64,000 nt of DNA from Yamadazyma tenuis (Eukaryota; Ascomycota; Pichiomycetes; Serinales; Debaryomycetaceae), in contig NC_089464.1 of the NCBI RefSeq assembly GCF_029203305.1, positions 1,116,001-1,180,000 on the forward strand, written 5' to 3'. The translations under genes and the position numbers were made by a program. Below the pieces are notes generated by a model. That model worked only from the letters and a program-made list of their open reading frames with translations, had not been told where the DNA came from and did no database searches. Below, piece by piece: positions 19,422-28,824 of this stretch (position 1 is its first letter; every line of letters starts with the position of its first letter).

Positions 19422-21380
19422 TCACGTGAGGGATGCAAGGAGCCGGAACCGTCCTAGCATCCATGGATCGACAAACTCCACCGCCAACGGGTCCAATTGG
19501 TGGGCTCCATAAAACATGTTTTGTTTGTGGGTGTAGGTGAGATGGGCAGTATGGTTATAGTATGAGACCACATCTGCGTCGTTGCACACGGAGGTTTTAA
19601 GGAAGTTACACGTGGAAGTGGGGATCCATAGGCGGAGAACAGGGTGGTATGAGTGTTTGTTGAACACTTTATAATAAAGACCCCGAGGGTATTCTCGCTT
19701 GAGAATGTGCTCATACTGGGGGGGAACATATGCAAGTTTCCCTTCAAAAAGTGTCGGCTTCAAAGGACTGAGCTCTTCAAGGGTATAGAAATGGTTGTTC
19801 TTGCAGTTGAAGATGGTTTGGTCGTAGTACAACTGTGCCCTCTTGGAAAAAAGCTGTTTGTTCAACTCCGATAACACGAGGGTCTGAGATCTTTCTTTCT
19901 CTGGGTACTGTGGATCCAACATTTGATTGAACTCCACCAGCTGCTTTTCGCTGATAGACATGTGTTTTGAGTGCTCGGTGAAACTCAACCCGGTGATATC
20001 AATGTATAGCCCAGAGTGCACATCGATAAATCTAGCATCTATGACGTTTTCACCATTTTGCTTGCTTCTCTCGAAGATATGGGTGCTTACATCAATAAAG
20101 AAAGCAGCCACTCCAGAAGGGTCTTCTTCATCCAAATCAACCACAAATGACTGGTTATAGTTACGTGCAAGCTTTATGAGTGACTTCATGGATATTTGAA
20201 CATCTAGATCGTTATCCCAAGGTAAGTTCATTCCATTCCAGTACCAGCCGAGAAGGGTGCCATGACCCAACCAGGTTTTGAGACCGGCTGAGTTGGAGAA
20301 CTTGAGCCACGCACTTGCCAACTTGTGTAGCCGGCTGATACGGTCATAGTCTGAGTGCTCGATGTGTTTGAAAAACCTCCAATCAAAGTGGCCGGCACCT
20401 TTGATTTTGGGCTCATTGGCGTACTTTTCTGCATTAGGACCTTGAGAAAGCTGGTACACAATGGTGTTGAGAAGTCGGTGGTCCAAGTCGTTGCCTGAGG
20501 GTGTTTGTTCAAAAATATTCAACGACGATCTTGTCTTCAAATCTTTAAGAATGCTAGTATAATCCATCGTGAATTCGCCTTTTGTGAGACTTCGACTGAT
20601 CCGGTCACTTATTCGTCTAGGGTAGTCAGTGATCGGGTGATAGTCTGTGGATCTCGGAATTTGTTCGGCGTTCTTTCTGAATTTTTCAACCTCTTCCCTC
20701 ATGTTCAACAGATGCGATAACATGATTTGTCCTTGAGCAACAGGAACAACCACACTCGAGTCTTGCAAAAGAAAAATGGCCCTTTCGGGGAGTGGAGCAC
20801 TCTGAAGGTACACCTGTGCATACGCTCGAGAGGCTGTTTCTGAGGAGGCCACGTCCAATGCCTTTATGATTTTTAGCTGATTATTCTCATTTGTGCAATA
20901 TAGCAGGAAATTCTTTCTGGAAATACCCAAATCAAGAGATTTCAAGAACAAAGAACATGATTTGGGGTGTGTACGAAGGTCAAGAACACCGGGCCATGAA
21001 AAAGGGAGTTTCAAAGTATCAAACGTATTGCCAGCTATGTGCTCATTGATAAGCTTCAACCATACCACAGACAGAGTTCTGGGATCGTACTGATCTCTGA
21101 CCCGGTTACAATACTCATGCCACAAGTTCATATCTCTATCACCGCCGGTTTCAAGCTCACAATTTCCCGCGACGACAGTATCTAGGTATGGTTGGAAAAG
21201 GTGCATTGTACGGGAATAATCCAGGAAATGACTAAAGTGTACATCAGTAGAAGAAGGCTTTTTCGAGCAGAAAAAACACACCAATGCAACAACAAGAACC
21301 ACCGGAGCCTTGTAGTACAAATATCGCAAGGCTCGAGATGTGTAGCGGGCCAATACACCGTACACACGGTGAGATCTCAT
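19422..21380 (-). CDS. MNN4/LicD-family mannosylphosphate-transfer protein
   Basis: A 652-residue type II membrane protein from ATG 21378-21380. It has a short basic cytosolic tail, one transmembrane segment (about residues 22-40, APVVLVVALVCFFC) and a large lumenal region. The LicD/fukutin-type active-site block is clear: WLGHGTLLGWYWNGMNLPWD followed by NDLDVQ (an acidic DxD-like site), then DARFIDVHSGLYIDITG. The family includes Mnn4, needed for phosphomannan on yeast wall glycans. The Lys/Glu-rich tail of S. cerevisiae Mnn4 is absent. Candida species carry several Mnn4-like paralogues, so I do not assign an exact orthologue. It ends 51 bp past IMP2, convergent. Confidence 0.82.
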   Translation of the reverse strand: MRSHRVYGVLARYTSRALRYLYYKAPVVLVVALVCFFCSKKPSSTDVHFSHFLDYSRTMHLFQPYLDTVVAGNCELETGGDRDMNLWHEYCNRVRDQYDPRTLSVVWLKLINEHIAGNTFDTLKLPFSWPGVLDLRTHPKSCSLFLKSLDLGISRKNFLLYCTNENNQLKIIKALDVASSETASRAYAQVYLQSAPLPERAIFLLQDSSVVVPVAQGQIMLSHLLNMREEVEKFRKNAEQIPRSTDYHPITDYPRRISDRISRSLTKGEFTMDYTSILKDLKTRSSLNIFEQTPSGNDLDHRLLNTIVYQLSQGPNAEKYANEPKIKGAGHFDWRFFKHIEHSDYDRISRLHKLASAWLKFSNSAGLKTWLGHGTLLGWYWNGMNLPWDNDLDVQISMKSLIKLARNYNQSFVVDLDEEDPSGVAAFFIDVSTHIFERSKQNGENVIDARFIDVHSGLYIDITGLSFTEHSKHMSISEKQLVEFNQMLDPQYPEKERSQTLVLSELNKQLFSKRAQLYYDQTIFNCKNNHFYTLEELSPLKPTLFEGKLAYVPPQYEHILKREYPRGLYYKVFNKHSYHPVLRLWIPTSTCNFLKTSVCNDADVVSYYNHTAHLTYTHKQNMFYGAHQLDPLAVEFVDPWMLGRFRLLASLT

Positions 21381-21540
21381 TGTTTGTGGTTTTTGAAAAG
21401 TCGCGATCGCGCAACAATATACGAACAATAGCTGCAATCGCTTACGAGGTGATGAGATGTTACAAACATCGTCAGACCCTCGCCGCGTCGTAAAGACAAC
21501 AATTGGTACACAAACAAGTCACCTAATTGGTTCTCATTGT

Positions 21541-22233
21541 TCAGCTCATGTCTTTGACCAACTGAATGGCTCCTAGATGGAGTTTGACGAAGATTCGATC
21601 GTCTTCCGTCAACTCCACCAACGAACGGGGTTTGACGAGCAGCCGCCGCAAATACGTCTCGTTGTTCAAGTTGCTATGTTTGCCATCGACCTTGTTTTTG
21701 TGTTCGATCAGGGTCTGGACCTTTTTCTGGATTGAACTGATAAGCTCAGTCAAGTAGCTAGTAATAATGTTCCAATTCTTCAAAATCTTAATCTCTTCAT
21801 CTGACACCACCATAAAACAGTATTTTCGCTCACCGCCTCGGGCATTGACGTCTTTGATTTTGAAAATTTTCGTGAGGCTGAACCCGTTGAGGTTGTCACC
21901 AATAAACAACGGTTTGGCAAGGTCAGACGTCGTTTCTACCGACAACAGCTTCATGATCAACTTCGTGAGTGCTGTGTACCGGCTCTGGAAAACTGGGTAC
22001 TGGGTCGACACAAAGCAGGTGTTGGGGTTTGTTTTCGTGGGAGTTTTCGTGGTTAGATTCAAGGCGTCTTGTGGAAGCGCTAACTTGCACGAGGAACAGG
22101 TTTGAAGCTTGGTAGTACTCAGGAGCGAGAGCTTCGGCACCGCTGTGCCGTCGCCTGACACCTGGGTACACATGATACTCGAAGGCCCATGTAGCTCGCA
22201 GAAGTGTGCAAGGCATACCATATAGTTAGACAT
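21541..22233 (-). CDS. LST7: Lst7, folliculin homologue
   Basis: A 230-residue protein from ATG 22231-22233. The N-terminus (MVCLAHFCELHGPSSIMCTQ) is the hallmark of the folliculin/Smcr8 longin domain, followed by a CxxC pair (CSSCK) and the block QYPVFQSRYTALTKLIMKLL. Like S. cerevisiae Lst7 (about 242 aa), it has only the N-terminal part of folliculin and lacks the C-terminal DENN region. Lst7 with Lst4 is the GAP for Gtr2 that activates TORC1 at the vacuole when amino acids return. Divergent from the VPS38-like gene. Confidence 0.92.
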   Translation of the reverse strand: MSNYMVCLAHFCELHGPSSIMCTQVSGDGTAVPKLSLLSTTKLQTCSSCKLALPQDALNLTTKTPTKTNPNTCFVSTQYPVFQSRYTALTKLIMKLLSVETTSDLAKPLFIGDNLNGFSLTKIFKIKDVNARGGERKYCFMVVSDEEIKILKNWNIITSYLTELISSIQKKVQTLIEHKNKVDGKHSNLNNETYLRRLLVKPRSLVELTEDDRIFVKLHLGAIQLVKDMS

Positions 22234-22277
22234 AGTCTAGAGGTTGTTGATGATTGCAAATCCTAAGTTTTTCAGAA

Positions 22278-22307
22278 ATGCGAAAACATTTATTTACGCT
22301 ACCGTGA
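22278..22307 (+). promoter_or_regulatory. Possible short upstream ORF (9 codons) before the VPS38-like gene
   Basis: ATG at 22278 opens a nine-codon frame ending TGA at 22305-22307, four bases before the main ATG at 22312. If the transcript begins upstream of 22278, scanning ribosomes would meet it first. Transcript start unknown. Confidence 0.35.
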
Positions 22308-22311
22308 GACA

Positions 22312-23871
22312 ATGGCACACAATGATGGGAAAGTACGAAATCTCCGAGCGGTGGTGCTTAAAAACCTTTTATACGTGCCAATTGGAAAGGTTCAATCTGA
22401 CACCAGCAAAACAGTACTGAAATCCCCGACCAAACCGGTTACTTCAGACAATAGTAAGAAGAGGAGAAACACACTCTTTCAAATGGAATACCCAATTACC
22501 GACACCAACAGCGGGTCTGTGGCAGCGGAGTTCAACCGCACACGACTTCTAGACAGCTGCTTCAGCATCCATGAGTCTGAATCCGACACCCTCCTTTATG
22601 TGAGTGAGGTGATAGAGTGTAACATGAGTCCACACTTCGGCGAGGTTACAGTTCCCGAAAGTAACCAATTTGATATCGTCATCAAGGTATGGGTACGAGC
22701 CGGTTCTCGCGACCCATGGACCCTTTTCATACGATGGCACGCTGACCTCCGCCACCTTCTGGCGGTGCCAAATGTTGAAATCGACGATGTATTTCACGAT
22801 AACTGCGTCATCGTCAAACTACAAGATCAGTACTATACATCGGCCAGTTCAATGAAGAAGGCATCTCGTACCCAAAGTCATTCCAGGAACCACACTTATA
22901 TGCTTGGCTCGTACAGCTTTGATGGGATACGATCTCTCAACAGTCTCGATAAATCCATTAAAGAACTCCACCACTCCAAGCATACCATCTCCAAGACCAT
23001 CGACACCATTATCGACAACAAAAACAACCTTGGCGAGGAGGTGCTACTGAACGAATCATTACGGCTTAAGGTAAATCTTGGTCGGCTTTCAAAGGATATC
23101 ATCAAACAAAGAAGTACCAACGATAATGTGATGTCCGAGATCATGAATCTCAAGATCAAAATCAACGAGATTTCTCTGTTCAAAGACGACGGGAAACGGG
23201 AGTTCACCAGCAACGCCGAGCTGGAGATCCAATTTGTGCAGAACCAGATTCCAAATTACCAGGACAGTTTGGATGGCATCTTTTCCTCAATGAGGACGCA
23301 CCTTAAACGGTTTGGGACAATTATCAGCGATATCATCCAGATAGAGAAACGAGACGACATGTACAATTTATACGTGATGGGCCTTGAATTTCCTGCAAAC
23401 ATCCAGGACTTACTACACAAACTATATCATGAGGACTCCCGGTTGGGAAGTGAGTACGACTTAGAAGAAGGCCATTCGGTGGTAATCACTCAGATCAACA
23501 CGGGCATTTGGTACATCATCCAAACGGTGGAGGCATTGATCCAAATCACCAACCTTCAGGTGTATTACGCCATCCGAGTCCAAGGAGAACGAGTGGTAAT
23601 TGAGGATTTCAAAGGCAAGTGTTACCCTCTCTTGTATGATCCGGCAAGTACGAAAAAGCTGAACGAAGGCACCAAAAACCAGCCGTTTGAAACGGCCATA
23701 ATGCTTCTCAACAAAGACTTACTTCTCGTGCTCCACAACGTGAGCACGCTCTACCGCGCGTTCGACCCAGCGGCCGCACCACTTCTCAATAATATCCCCA
23801 TCGACTGTTTAGACAACTTCTTGTGGAACCTACAGTATGTGCTACTTTACATCACCGCGGGCGAAGTCTAA
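22312..23871 (+). CDS. VPS38: Vps38/UVRAG-like subunit of the Vps34 PI3-kinase complex II
   Basis: A 519-residue protein from ATG 22312. The layout fits the Atg14/Vps38/UVRAG family: an N-terminal C2-like region (about 60-170, LLYVSEVIECNMSPHFGEV and VIKVWVRAGS...WTLFIRW), a coiled-coil segment (about 205-330), and a C-terminal BARA2-like domain (about 335-519) with YNLYVMGLEFP and a membrane-facing Leu-rich end. Vps38 targets the Vps34-Vps15-Vps30 complex to endosomes for vacuolar protein sorting. The family diverges quickly, so the choice of Vps38 over Atg14 is by architecture (no N-terminal Cys repeats). Confidence 0.62.
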   Translation: MAHNDGKVRNLRAVVLKNLLYVPIGKVQSDTSKTVLKSPTKPVTSDNSKKRRNTLFQMEYPITDTNSGSVAAEFNRTRLLDSCFSIHESESDTLLYVSEVIECNMSPHFGEVTVPESNQFDIVIKVWVRAGSRDPWTLFIRWHADLRHLLAVPNVEIDDVFHDNCVIVKLQDQYYTSASSMKKASRTQSHSRNHTYMLGSYSFDGIRSLNSLDKSIKELHHSKHTISKTIDTIIDNKNNLGEEVLLNESLRLKVNLGRLSKDIIKQRSTNDNVMSEIMNLKIKINEISLFKDDGKREFTSNAELEIQFVQNQIPNYQDSLDGIFSSMRTHLKRFGTIISDIIQIEKRDDMYNLYVMGLEFPANIQDLLHKLYHEDSRLGSEYDLEEGHSVVITQINTGIWYIIQTVEALIQITNLQVYYAIRVQGERVVIEDFKGKCYPLLYDPASTKKLNEGTKNQPFETAIMLLNKDLLLVLHNVSTLYRAFDPAAAPLLNNIPIDCLDNFLWNLQYVLLYITAGEV

Positions 23872-23985
23872 TCTTAACATTTTATTATCATGACAGCTTG
23901 GTATACATATGGATGGCTTGGGTGGATCACATATCTGTCTCTGTATGATAACCACAACCTATATCTATTTGGGGACATCGCACAC

Positions 23986-24492
23986 TTACATTAACGCGAT
24001 GGCAGCAGCTCCCAACAAAGCCCCAATTGGAGCCATCATGGCAGCAGCACCAGCTTCGGACGATGAAGCAGCAGATGACGAAGCAGCGGAGGAAGCAGCA
24101 GATGAAGCAGCAGAAGACGAAGCTTCAGTAGACGAGGCATCAGACGCATCGGTCTCGGAGGCATCTCCGGATTCGGAGGCATCGGCATCTGCCACCAAGA
24201 GTCTGGAAGAGTACCATGGTAACTCAGTTGCGAAATCTTCCAACGAGTCAATGTCAAGCCCGTTGTTGTCCAACAAAGTGGTGTACGAGGTGTCGGTATA
24301 GGTGGCAACATGAAGAGCCAAGGAGGTGATAACGGCTGGAACTGAAGAAGCAGTTCTGATGAACTTAGCGTAGTCAGCGGTGTGACTCTTATAATCTTGA
24401 ACCAAGTTGGTCAAGAAAGCAACGTCTTCGGAGTCGGCGGCCTGAACGGCACATACACTGGCTAACAAGGCAATGGCAGCGGCAAACTTCAT
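23986..24492 (-). CDS. SRP1/TIP1 (PAU/TIR)-family cell-wall mannoprotein
   Basis: A 168-residue protein from ATG 24490-24492. It has a signal peptide (MKFAAAIALLASVCAVQA), then the PAU-type domain (about 20-105) with FLTNLVQDYKSHTADYAKFI and an Ala/Val-rich helix. An Ala/Ser-rich low-complexity stalk (ASSAASSAASS) and a GPI-attachment tail (PIGALLGAAAIALM) follow. In S. cerevisiae these wall mannoproteins are induced by cold, anaerobiosis or stress. A TATAAATA element lies upstream on the minus strand near 24560. The low-complexity stalk creates a long open frame on the other strand (23909-24301), which I regard as spurious. Confidence 0.85.
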   Translation of the reverse strand: MKFAAAIALLASVCAVQAADSEDVAFLTNLVQDYKSHTADYAKFIRTASSVPAVITSLALHVATYTDTSYTTLLDNNGLDIDSLEDFATELPWYSSRLLVADADASESGDASETDASDASSTEASSSAASSAASSAASSSAASSSEAGAAAMMAPIGALLGAAAIALM

Positions 24493-24845
24493 TTTATGGG
24501 AGGTCTGGGGTAAAAAACTAAAAAGTATTCGGTTCTTGGGAAATGCGTGGACGATGAGATATTTATATGTTGAAACAAGACTTCCCAAAACGGCAATTAT
24601 TTAGGTTTGGTAGTCGTGCGACGCATTACCCCAAATTTCACTACATATGAGATGACGAGCATTGATCTGATCCCATATATGCCGGTTAAAGAGGCAGTGT
24701 TAAGGACGAGGGGCAATCGGGGGTGGGGTCACGTGCCGAGTTCTATTGCTTTATTTCAAATATATTTTGGTACTATACATACAATACAACTGCCAAGGCA
24801 TTGAATATGACAAACAAGGACATTAAGTGCTGACCACAATATCGC
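24493..24845. other. Intergenic: TIP1-family gene promoter and TAF5 3' flank
   Basis: 353 bases with no supported gene. It holds the TATA-like element of the mannoprotein gene near 24560 and the 3' flank of TAF5. A CACGTG E-box-type hexamer (GGTCACGTGCC) occurs near 24730. Confidence 0.5.
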
Positions 24846-27146
24846 CTATCCCAAAAATGGACCAGCTGCAAGACACAAGTTCCTTCTAGTGAAGTGAACC
24901 TTGTAAACCGGCGTCTTTTTGGTGAAGTACGCGGACATGTGGTCAGACGTAGCCACCACTTCTCTTTTATTAGTTTTTGATGTTTTGCTCAGCTGGTTGT
25001 TGGACCCGTTGGTAGACCCGTTGGCACCAGCGTTGTTATCATCATCAAAACTGAAAGTCTCAGGTTCAGGGCCGGCATCGCTGGTGTTTTTCTTGATATC
25101 CCATACTCTAACGGTATTATCAGCTCCTCCACTCACAAGCACTCCATTATCTTTGGAAAAGTCCAATGAGTAGATGGACGAGCGGCCATGACCTCTCATG
25201 GATTTGAGACGACGTCCTGACCCGATATCCCAGATATTTATCACACTGTCTTCACCGGCCGATGCCAACCAACGGCCATCGGGAGAAATTGCCATCGTGT
25301 TGATGGGCCCGGTGTGTCCCATAAACACTCTGACGGGTGTCCCGGTCTGTACATCCCACATACGACAGGTTTTGTCTGACGAGCCGGTGAAAACGTAGTT
25401 CGAGTTGGGATGGAAGTCGACGCAGTCAACATCATTAATATGCCCGGCAAAGATACGCAATGGGTAGATATGGTCGGTGGCCCACAAACGGGCCGTCTGG
25501 TCGTGGGAAGCTGTGGCAAAATAATGGCCCAATGGAGAGAACTTGACGTCCCATACCGGCTGATTGTGTCCCTTATACGACACTAAACCCGTAAAAGAGT
25601 CCAACGACCATAACCGCACCGTTTTGTCTTCACTGCCACTGATCAAGTATCTGTTGTCAGGAGAGAAGGAGGTAGAATATACCGGCCCACTATGTCCAAT
25701 GAGCTTTCGGCTATTATCATTGTTGTGGCGGTCTTTTTTGAAAATGGATTTCAATGGCTTTCCGTCAATGCTCCATAACTTGATGTAACTGTCCTGAAAC
25801 CCACCGGCAACAATAGTCGAGTCTTGGTTGAATTCCAAGCTGGTTAACTCTTGGTTGCTATTGTGGAACGTGTACATACAAACTGAAGGACATGAGGCTT
25901 GAATGTCACTAAGACGAATCTTGCTGCGCGAGTCTTCAACTTCCAATAAAAGACGTTTGATATCCAGAGCATCCTTCATTGGCAATGGTAAACTGTCTTT
26001 ACTGGGAGAATCGTCATCTATCTCATTCATGCTTTGGAATTCTTCAACTAAAGTCTTGCCATTCACCGGCTCTGACTTTTCATCTTTGAGTTTGAGTTCA
26101 GCCTCTACCTCTTGTTGGGTATCTGAGTCTAAGGGGAATTTTCCCAAAGATACGGATTGTTCATTGAACTTATCGATTTCCTTTTCTTCTTCTCCCAATA
26201 CAATACCTTCTTCTGGGTTGGCTTCACCTTCAAGTTCCAACTTGTCCGGTTGGGTGATTTTGATGATTGGGTTCAAATACTGGTTGATTATACGGATCAA
26301 AATTGCTCCTCCAACTGCCTCATTTTCATGTAAAAAGTATAACAACAAGTTCATGGAAGTTTTAGAAATGATGATCCGATACTTGTGTTGACGGAACTTT
26401 TGGGCAACATCATTTTCATTCAAATGCTCAGGCAAAGAGATTCCACTCAACTGTCTGAGCTCTTCTCCATGCAAGATCTCATGGTCAGCTTTGAACTTAT
26501 CAAAAAAATCTTTTGCATAATTGGAGTAGTTTTTGGACATCAACTCCAAGTAGCAATGGATGTAAATGGGATACAACAACTTGGATAATTCCGGTTTATA
26601 CAAGTCCAAAGAAGTCTCTACCCATTTCCTTAATGTATTATAACATATCTGGTAGATTTCGGGATCATTTTCTCGTTTCTTTCTTTCCTCATACTCTTTT
26701 AACTCTCTTAACTCTTTTTCTTTGGATAATCGGAACTCTCTGTCCTTGCTCTCCCTCAATTCTCGCTCAATACGGGCTTGTTTGTCCTTTAATTCCTTTG
26801 TTTCTCGGGTCTCTCTATCTTTATCCTTTTTTCCCAATTCTCCTGGGTACGCCAAAGTCGAATTACTGGCATTTGGCAATGGAACGCTTGGAGTTGGCGA
26901 GTTCGAGCTTTCGAGCCGGAGCATGGATTCAGTACGATGGTACCCTTTCTTATTGAGATATTCCAACACGATTCTATTAAGGTCCGCTTGAGAATATTGG
27001 GCTTGTTGGTTAGTTCTACTTTGCTGAGTCTGCTGTTGAGCAGCAGTCTGGGAGCGCGTGACCGGCTGCTGAGACCCACCTGGATTGTTCAGGGAGGTGC
27101 CGTTAGCGCCTGCTTGTGCAGAATTGGCGTTGTTTCCTTCCGACAT
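24846..27146 (-). CDS. TAF5: TFIID subunit Taf5 (WD40)
   Basis: A 766-residue protein from ATG 27144-27146 (MSEGNNANSAQ). A Gln/Asn-rich start precedes a LisH motif (about residues 53-80, LNRIVLEYLNKKGYHRTESM), a very charged helical linker, the TAF5 N-terminal domain 2 (about 165-300, CYNTLRKWVETSLDLYKPEL) and a C-terminal WD40 propeller (about 440-700) with repeats such as HSGPVYSTSFSPDNRYLISG. Taf5 scaffolds TFIID (and SAGA in S. cerevisiae), pairing with histone-fold TAFs. An in-frame upstream extension is rich in His/Gln and is not family sequence. Confidence 0.96.
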   Translation of the reverse strand: MSEGNNANSAQAGANGTSLNNPGGSQQPVTRSQTAAQQQTQQSRTNQQAQYSQADLNRIVLEYLNKKGYHRTESMLRLESSNSPTPSVPLPNASNSTLAYPGELGKKDKDRETRETKELKDKQARIERELRESKDREFRLSKEKELRELKEYEERKKRENDPEIYQICYNTLRKWVETSLDLYKPELSKLLYPIYIHCYLELMSKNYSNYAKDFFDKFKADHEILHGEELRQLSGISLPEHLNENDVAQKFRQHKYRIIISKTSMNLLLYFLHENEAVGGAILIRIINQYLNPIIKITQPDKLELEGEANPEEGIVLGEEEKEIDKFNEQSVSLGKFPLDSDTQQEVEAELKLKDEKSEPVNGKTLVEEFQSMNEIDDDSPSKDSLPLPMKDALDIKRLLLEVEDSRSKIRLSDIQASCPSVCMYTFHNSNQELTSLEFNQDSTIVAGGFQDSYIKLWSIDGKPLKSIFKKDRHNNDNSRKLIGHSGPVYSTSFSPDNRYLISGSEDKTVRLWSLDSFTGLVSYKGHNQPVWDVKFSPLGHYFATASHDQTARLWATDHIYPLRIFAGHINDVDCVDFHPNSNYVFTGSSDKTCRMWDVQTGTPVRVFMGHTGPINTMAISPDGRWLASAGEDSVINIWDIGSGRRLKSMRGHGRSSIYSLDFSKDNGVLVSGGADNTVRVWDIKKNTSDAGPEPETFSFDDDNNAGANGSTNGSNNQLSKTSKTNKREVVATSDHMSAYFTKKTPVYKVHFTRRNLCLAAGPFLG

Positions 27147-27402
27147 CACCACAGATTGCAATTGATTATGTAGCTGATGGTGAGGTTGGTGAGGTAAGTG
27201 GAAAACAAGCTGCGCGCCGGCGTGAGAAAAGAATGGGTGGCGCACGCTCAAATACACATATATATATACTACTTAGCATGGAATTAACCATATGGCAATA
27301 TCTTGCTAGTATTAATAAGACTGGGTAGATGTTCATTCATTAATTATAAATTCGTTTTCTGAATATGCGGGGAGGGTGCAGTTTTCGTAAAGTGGCTGCA
27401 AA

Positions 27403-28281
27403 TTAAGACGAGCGAAACACTGGCCGAGCGATGTCCCATGGCCCCAGAATTTCGTTCTTGTACCTTTGTAGGAAAATGAAATAGCCAGGAAGCACAAAAA
27501 TGATACATACTTGTGCCAATATGTACAAAAACATGAGTTTATAATCACATAATTGCACAAAAAGCGTATACACCACCATGAGCAAGCCTGTGAAAAGAAC
27601 GTTATGATAATGCGAGGAAGGAAACGACTTTCGTAGTGAAAAGTCAAAGAGTGGAAGTAAAATGTTGACTTGGATGGCCACAAAAATGAAACAGAATACC
27701 TGATACGCGGACGAGAACCGTGACGCTAGGACCAATGCGTTGGAAAGTGCCATGTTGGTGGAGATGATAGGTTTATAAGGACGACCAGATGCGTTGATGG
27801 CGTAATCGTGAAAAATCAAGTTAGCAAACGTGAGGAGAAACGAAAGGAACCAAATGGAGTCGGAGGCGGTGGAGCGGGTCAACGATTTGAGGACCGGGGA
27901 TAGAATTGAAAGCACAAATATGATGAGCACAAACAGCTTGATGGAAGACGAAGTCTTCTTACCAGAATTTAGGTAGAGCCGCCACAGCACATACCCGAGT
28001 AGTGAGACGCCGGTGCTGACGGCAGTGGCGTAAAACGGGTCCCAGTGGTGGTGGTAGATGCCTGCAAATAGGAGAATCACGAATACCAAGTTGTTCACGT
28101 GAAATACTATCAAAGAAAAGTCCTGAACAAGTTTGAAGTACGGTACTTGGGAGACTGTTTCGTTTCGTTTGAGCTGGTTGAGAAACGACTCATCAATGTA
28201 GTTGTCGGGGTATGGTTGCTTGAGGTATAGGAGTTTCTTCCAGGGAACGTGCTGGGGTTTTAGAATCCCAACGGTATTCAT
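27403..28281 (-). CDS. GPI2: GPI2, subunit of GPI-N-acetylglucosaminyltransferase (PIG-C)
   Basis: A 292-residue polytopic ER membrane protein. The start at ATG 28279-28281 is chosen because PWKKLLYLKQPYPDNYID, the conserved PIG-C N-terminus, follows it closely. The signature LSPVLKSLTRSTASDSIWFL and several hydrophobic helices (about residues 60-290) are present. Gpi2 belongs to the GPI-GnT complex that adds GlcNAc to phosphatidylinositol in the first step of GPI-anchor synthesis; in Candida this complex also crosstalks with Ras. This pathway anchors the adhesin and mannoprotein encoded elsewhere in the window. Confidence 0.95.
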   Translation of the reverse strand: MNTVGILKPQHVPWKKLLYLKQPYPDNYIDESFLNQLKRNETVSQVPYFKLVQDFSLIVFHVNNLVFVILLFAGIYHHHWDPFYATAVSTGVSLLGYVLWRLYLNSGKKTSSSIKLFVLIIFVLSILSPVLKSLTRSTASDSIWFLSFLLTFANLIFHDYAINASGRPYKPIISTNMALSNALVLASRFSSAYQVFCFIFVAIQVNILLPLFDFSLRKSFPSSHYHNVLFTGLLMVVYTLFVQLCDYKLMFLYILAQVCIIFVLPGYFIFLQRYKNEILGPWDIARPVFRSS

Positions 28282-28824
28282 GAGGTGTTTAGTTCGCAGT
28301 GCGATTTTGATTTTGTGAGATTCTAGCGAGAAGGTTTGACTGAAAGGAGCCGTCAGCACTTTGGTGGGTGTATGGGTCAAAGTTCTACAGAGAATGCTGC
28401 TGCTACATTGAAATCTGACCTCATTCAAGAGCATGTCACATGACAAGAATGTAATGCCCTCCAACAAATAAGCAATTTTAGGTAATCTGAATGTACACAA
28501 ACAAACAGATCCTTAGATCTCCTGATCTGCTCTTCCTTCCGGCTAGAGATTACGGATGTAAGTTTGGTTCCATTTGCAGTTGATCCGGATATATTTTACG
28601 GCCGAAGGGGGAGACATTGCCGTTTTAGAATATGTGCGAGCAAAACATCAGCCCAGGGACAACCTTATTCTCCGATGCGAACCCTTCCCAATTAGTATAT
28701 CTCCCCGACTTATTCGGAGATTTCTGTTTCGAGTTTTGACGGCAAACCACCACTATATAAGAGCCAGCCAATCTCCGAAAGTAATCTTCTCTCTTCCTAA
28801 ATCCCATCTAAAAATCAATTCAAA
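28282..28824. promoter_or_regulatory. Divergent promoter region between GPI2 and the GRE2-like gene
   Basis: 543 bases with no supported gene. A TATATAA sequence near 28755, about 70 bp before the reductase ATG, is a good TATA box. CGG-containing stretches (ACGGCCGAAGG near 28600, CTCCCCGACTTATTCGGAG near 28700) may bind zinc-cluster factors, but no factor can be named. Confidence 0.45.

Noticed and set aside
23909..24301. 130-codon plus-strand frame rich in Ala/Glu/Asp opposite the TIP1-family gene
   Set aside because: Antisense of the Ala/Ser stalk; no signal peptide or domain, whereas the minus strand has a full mannoprotein layout.
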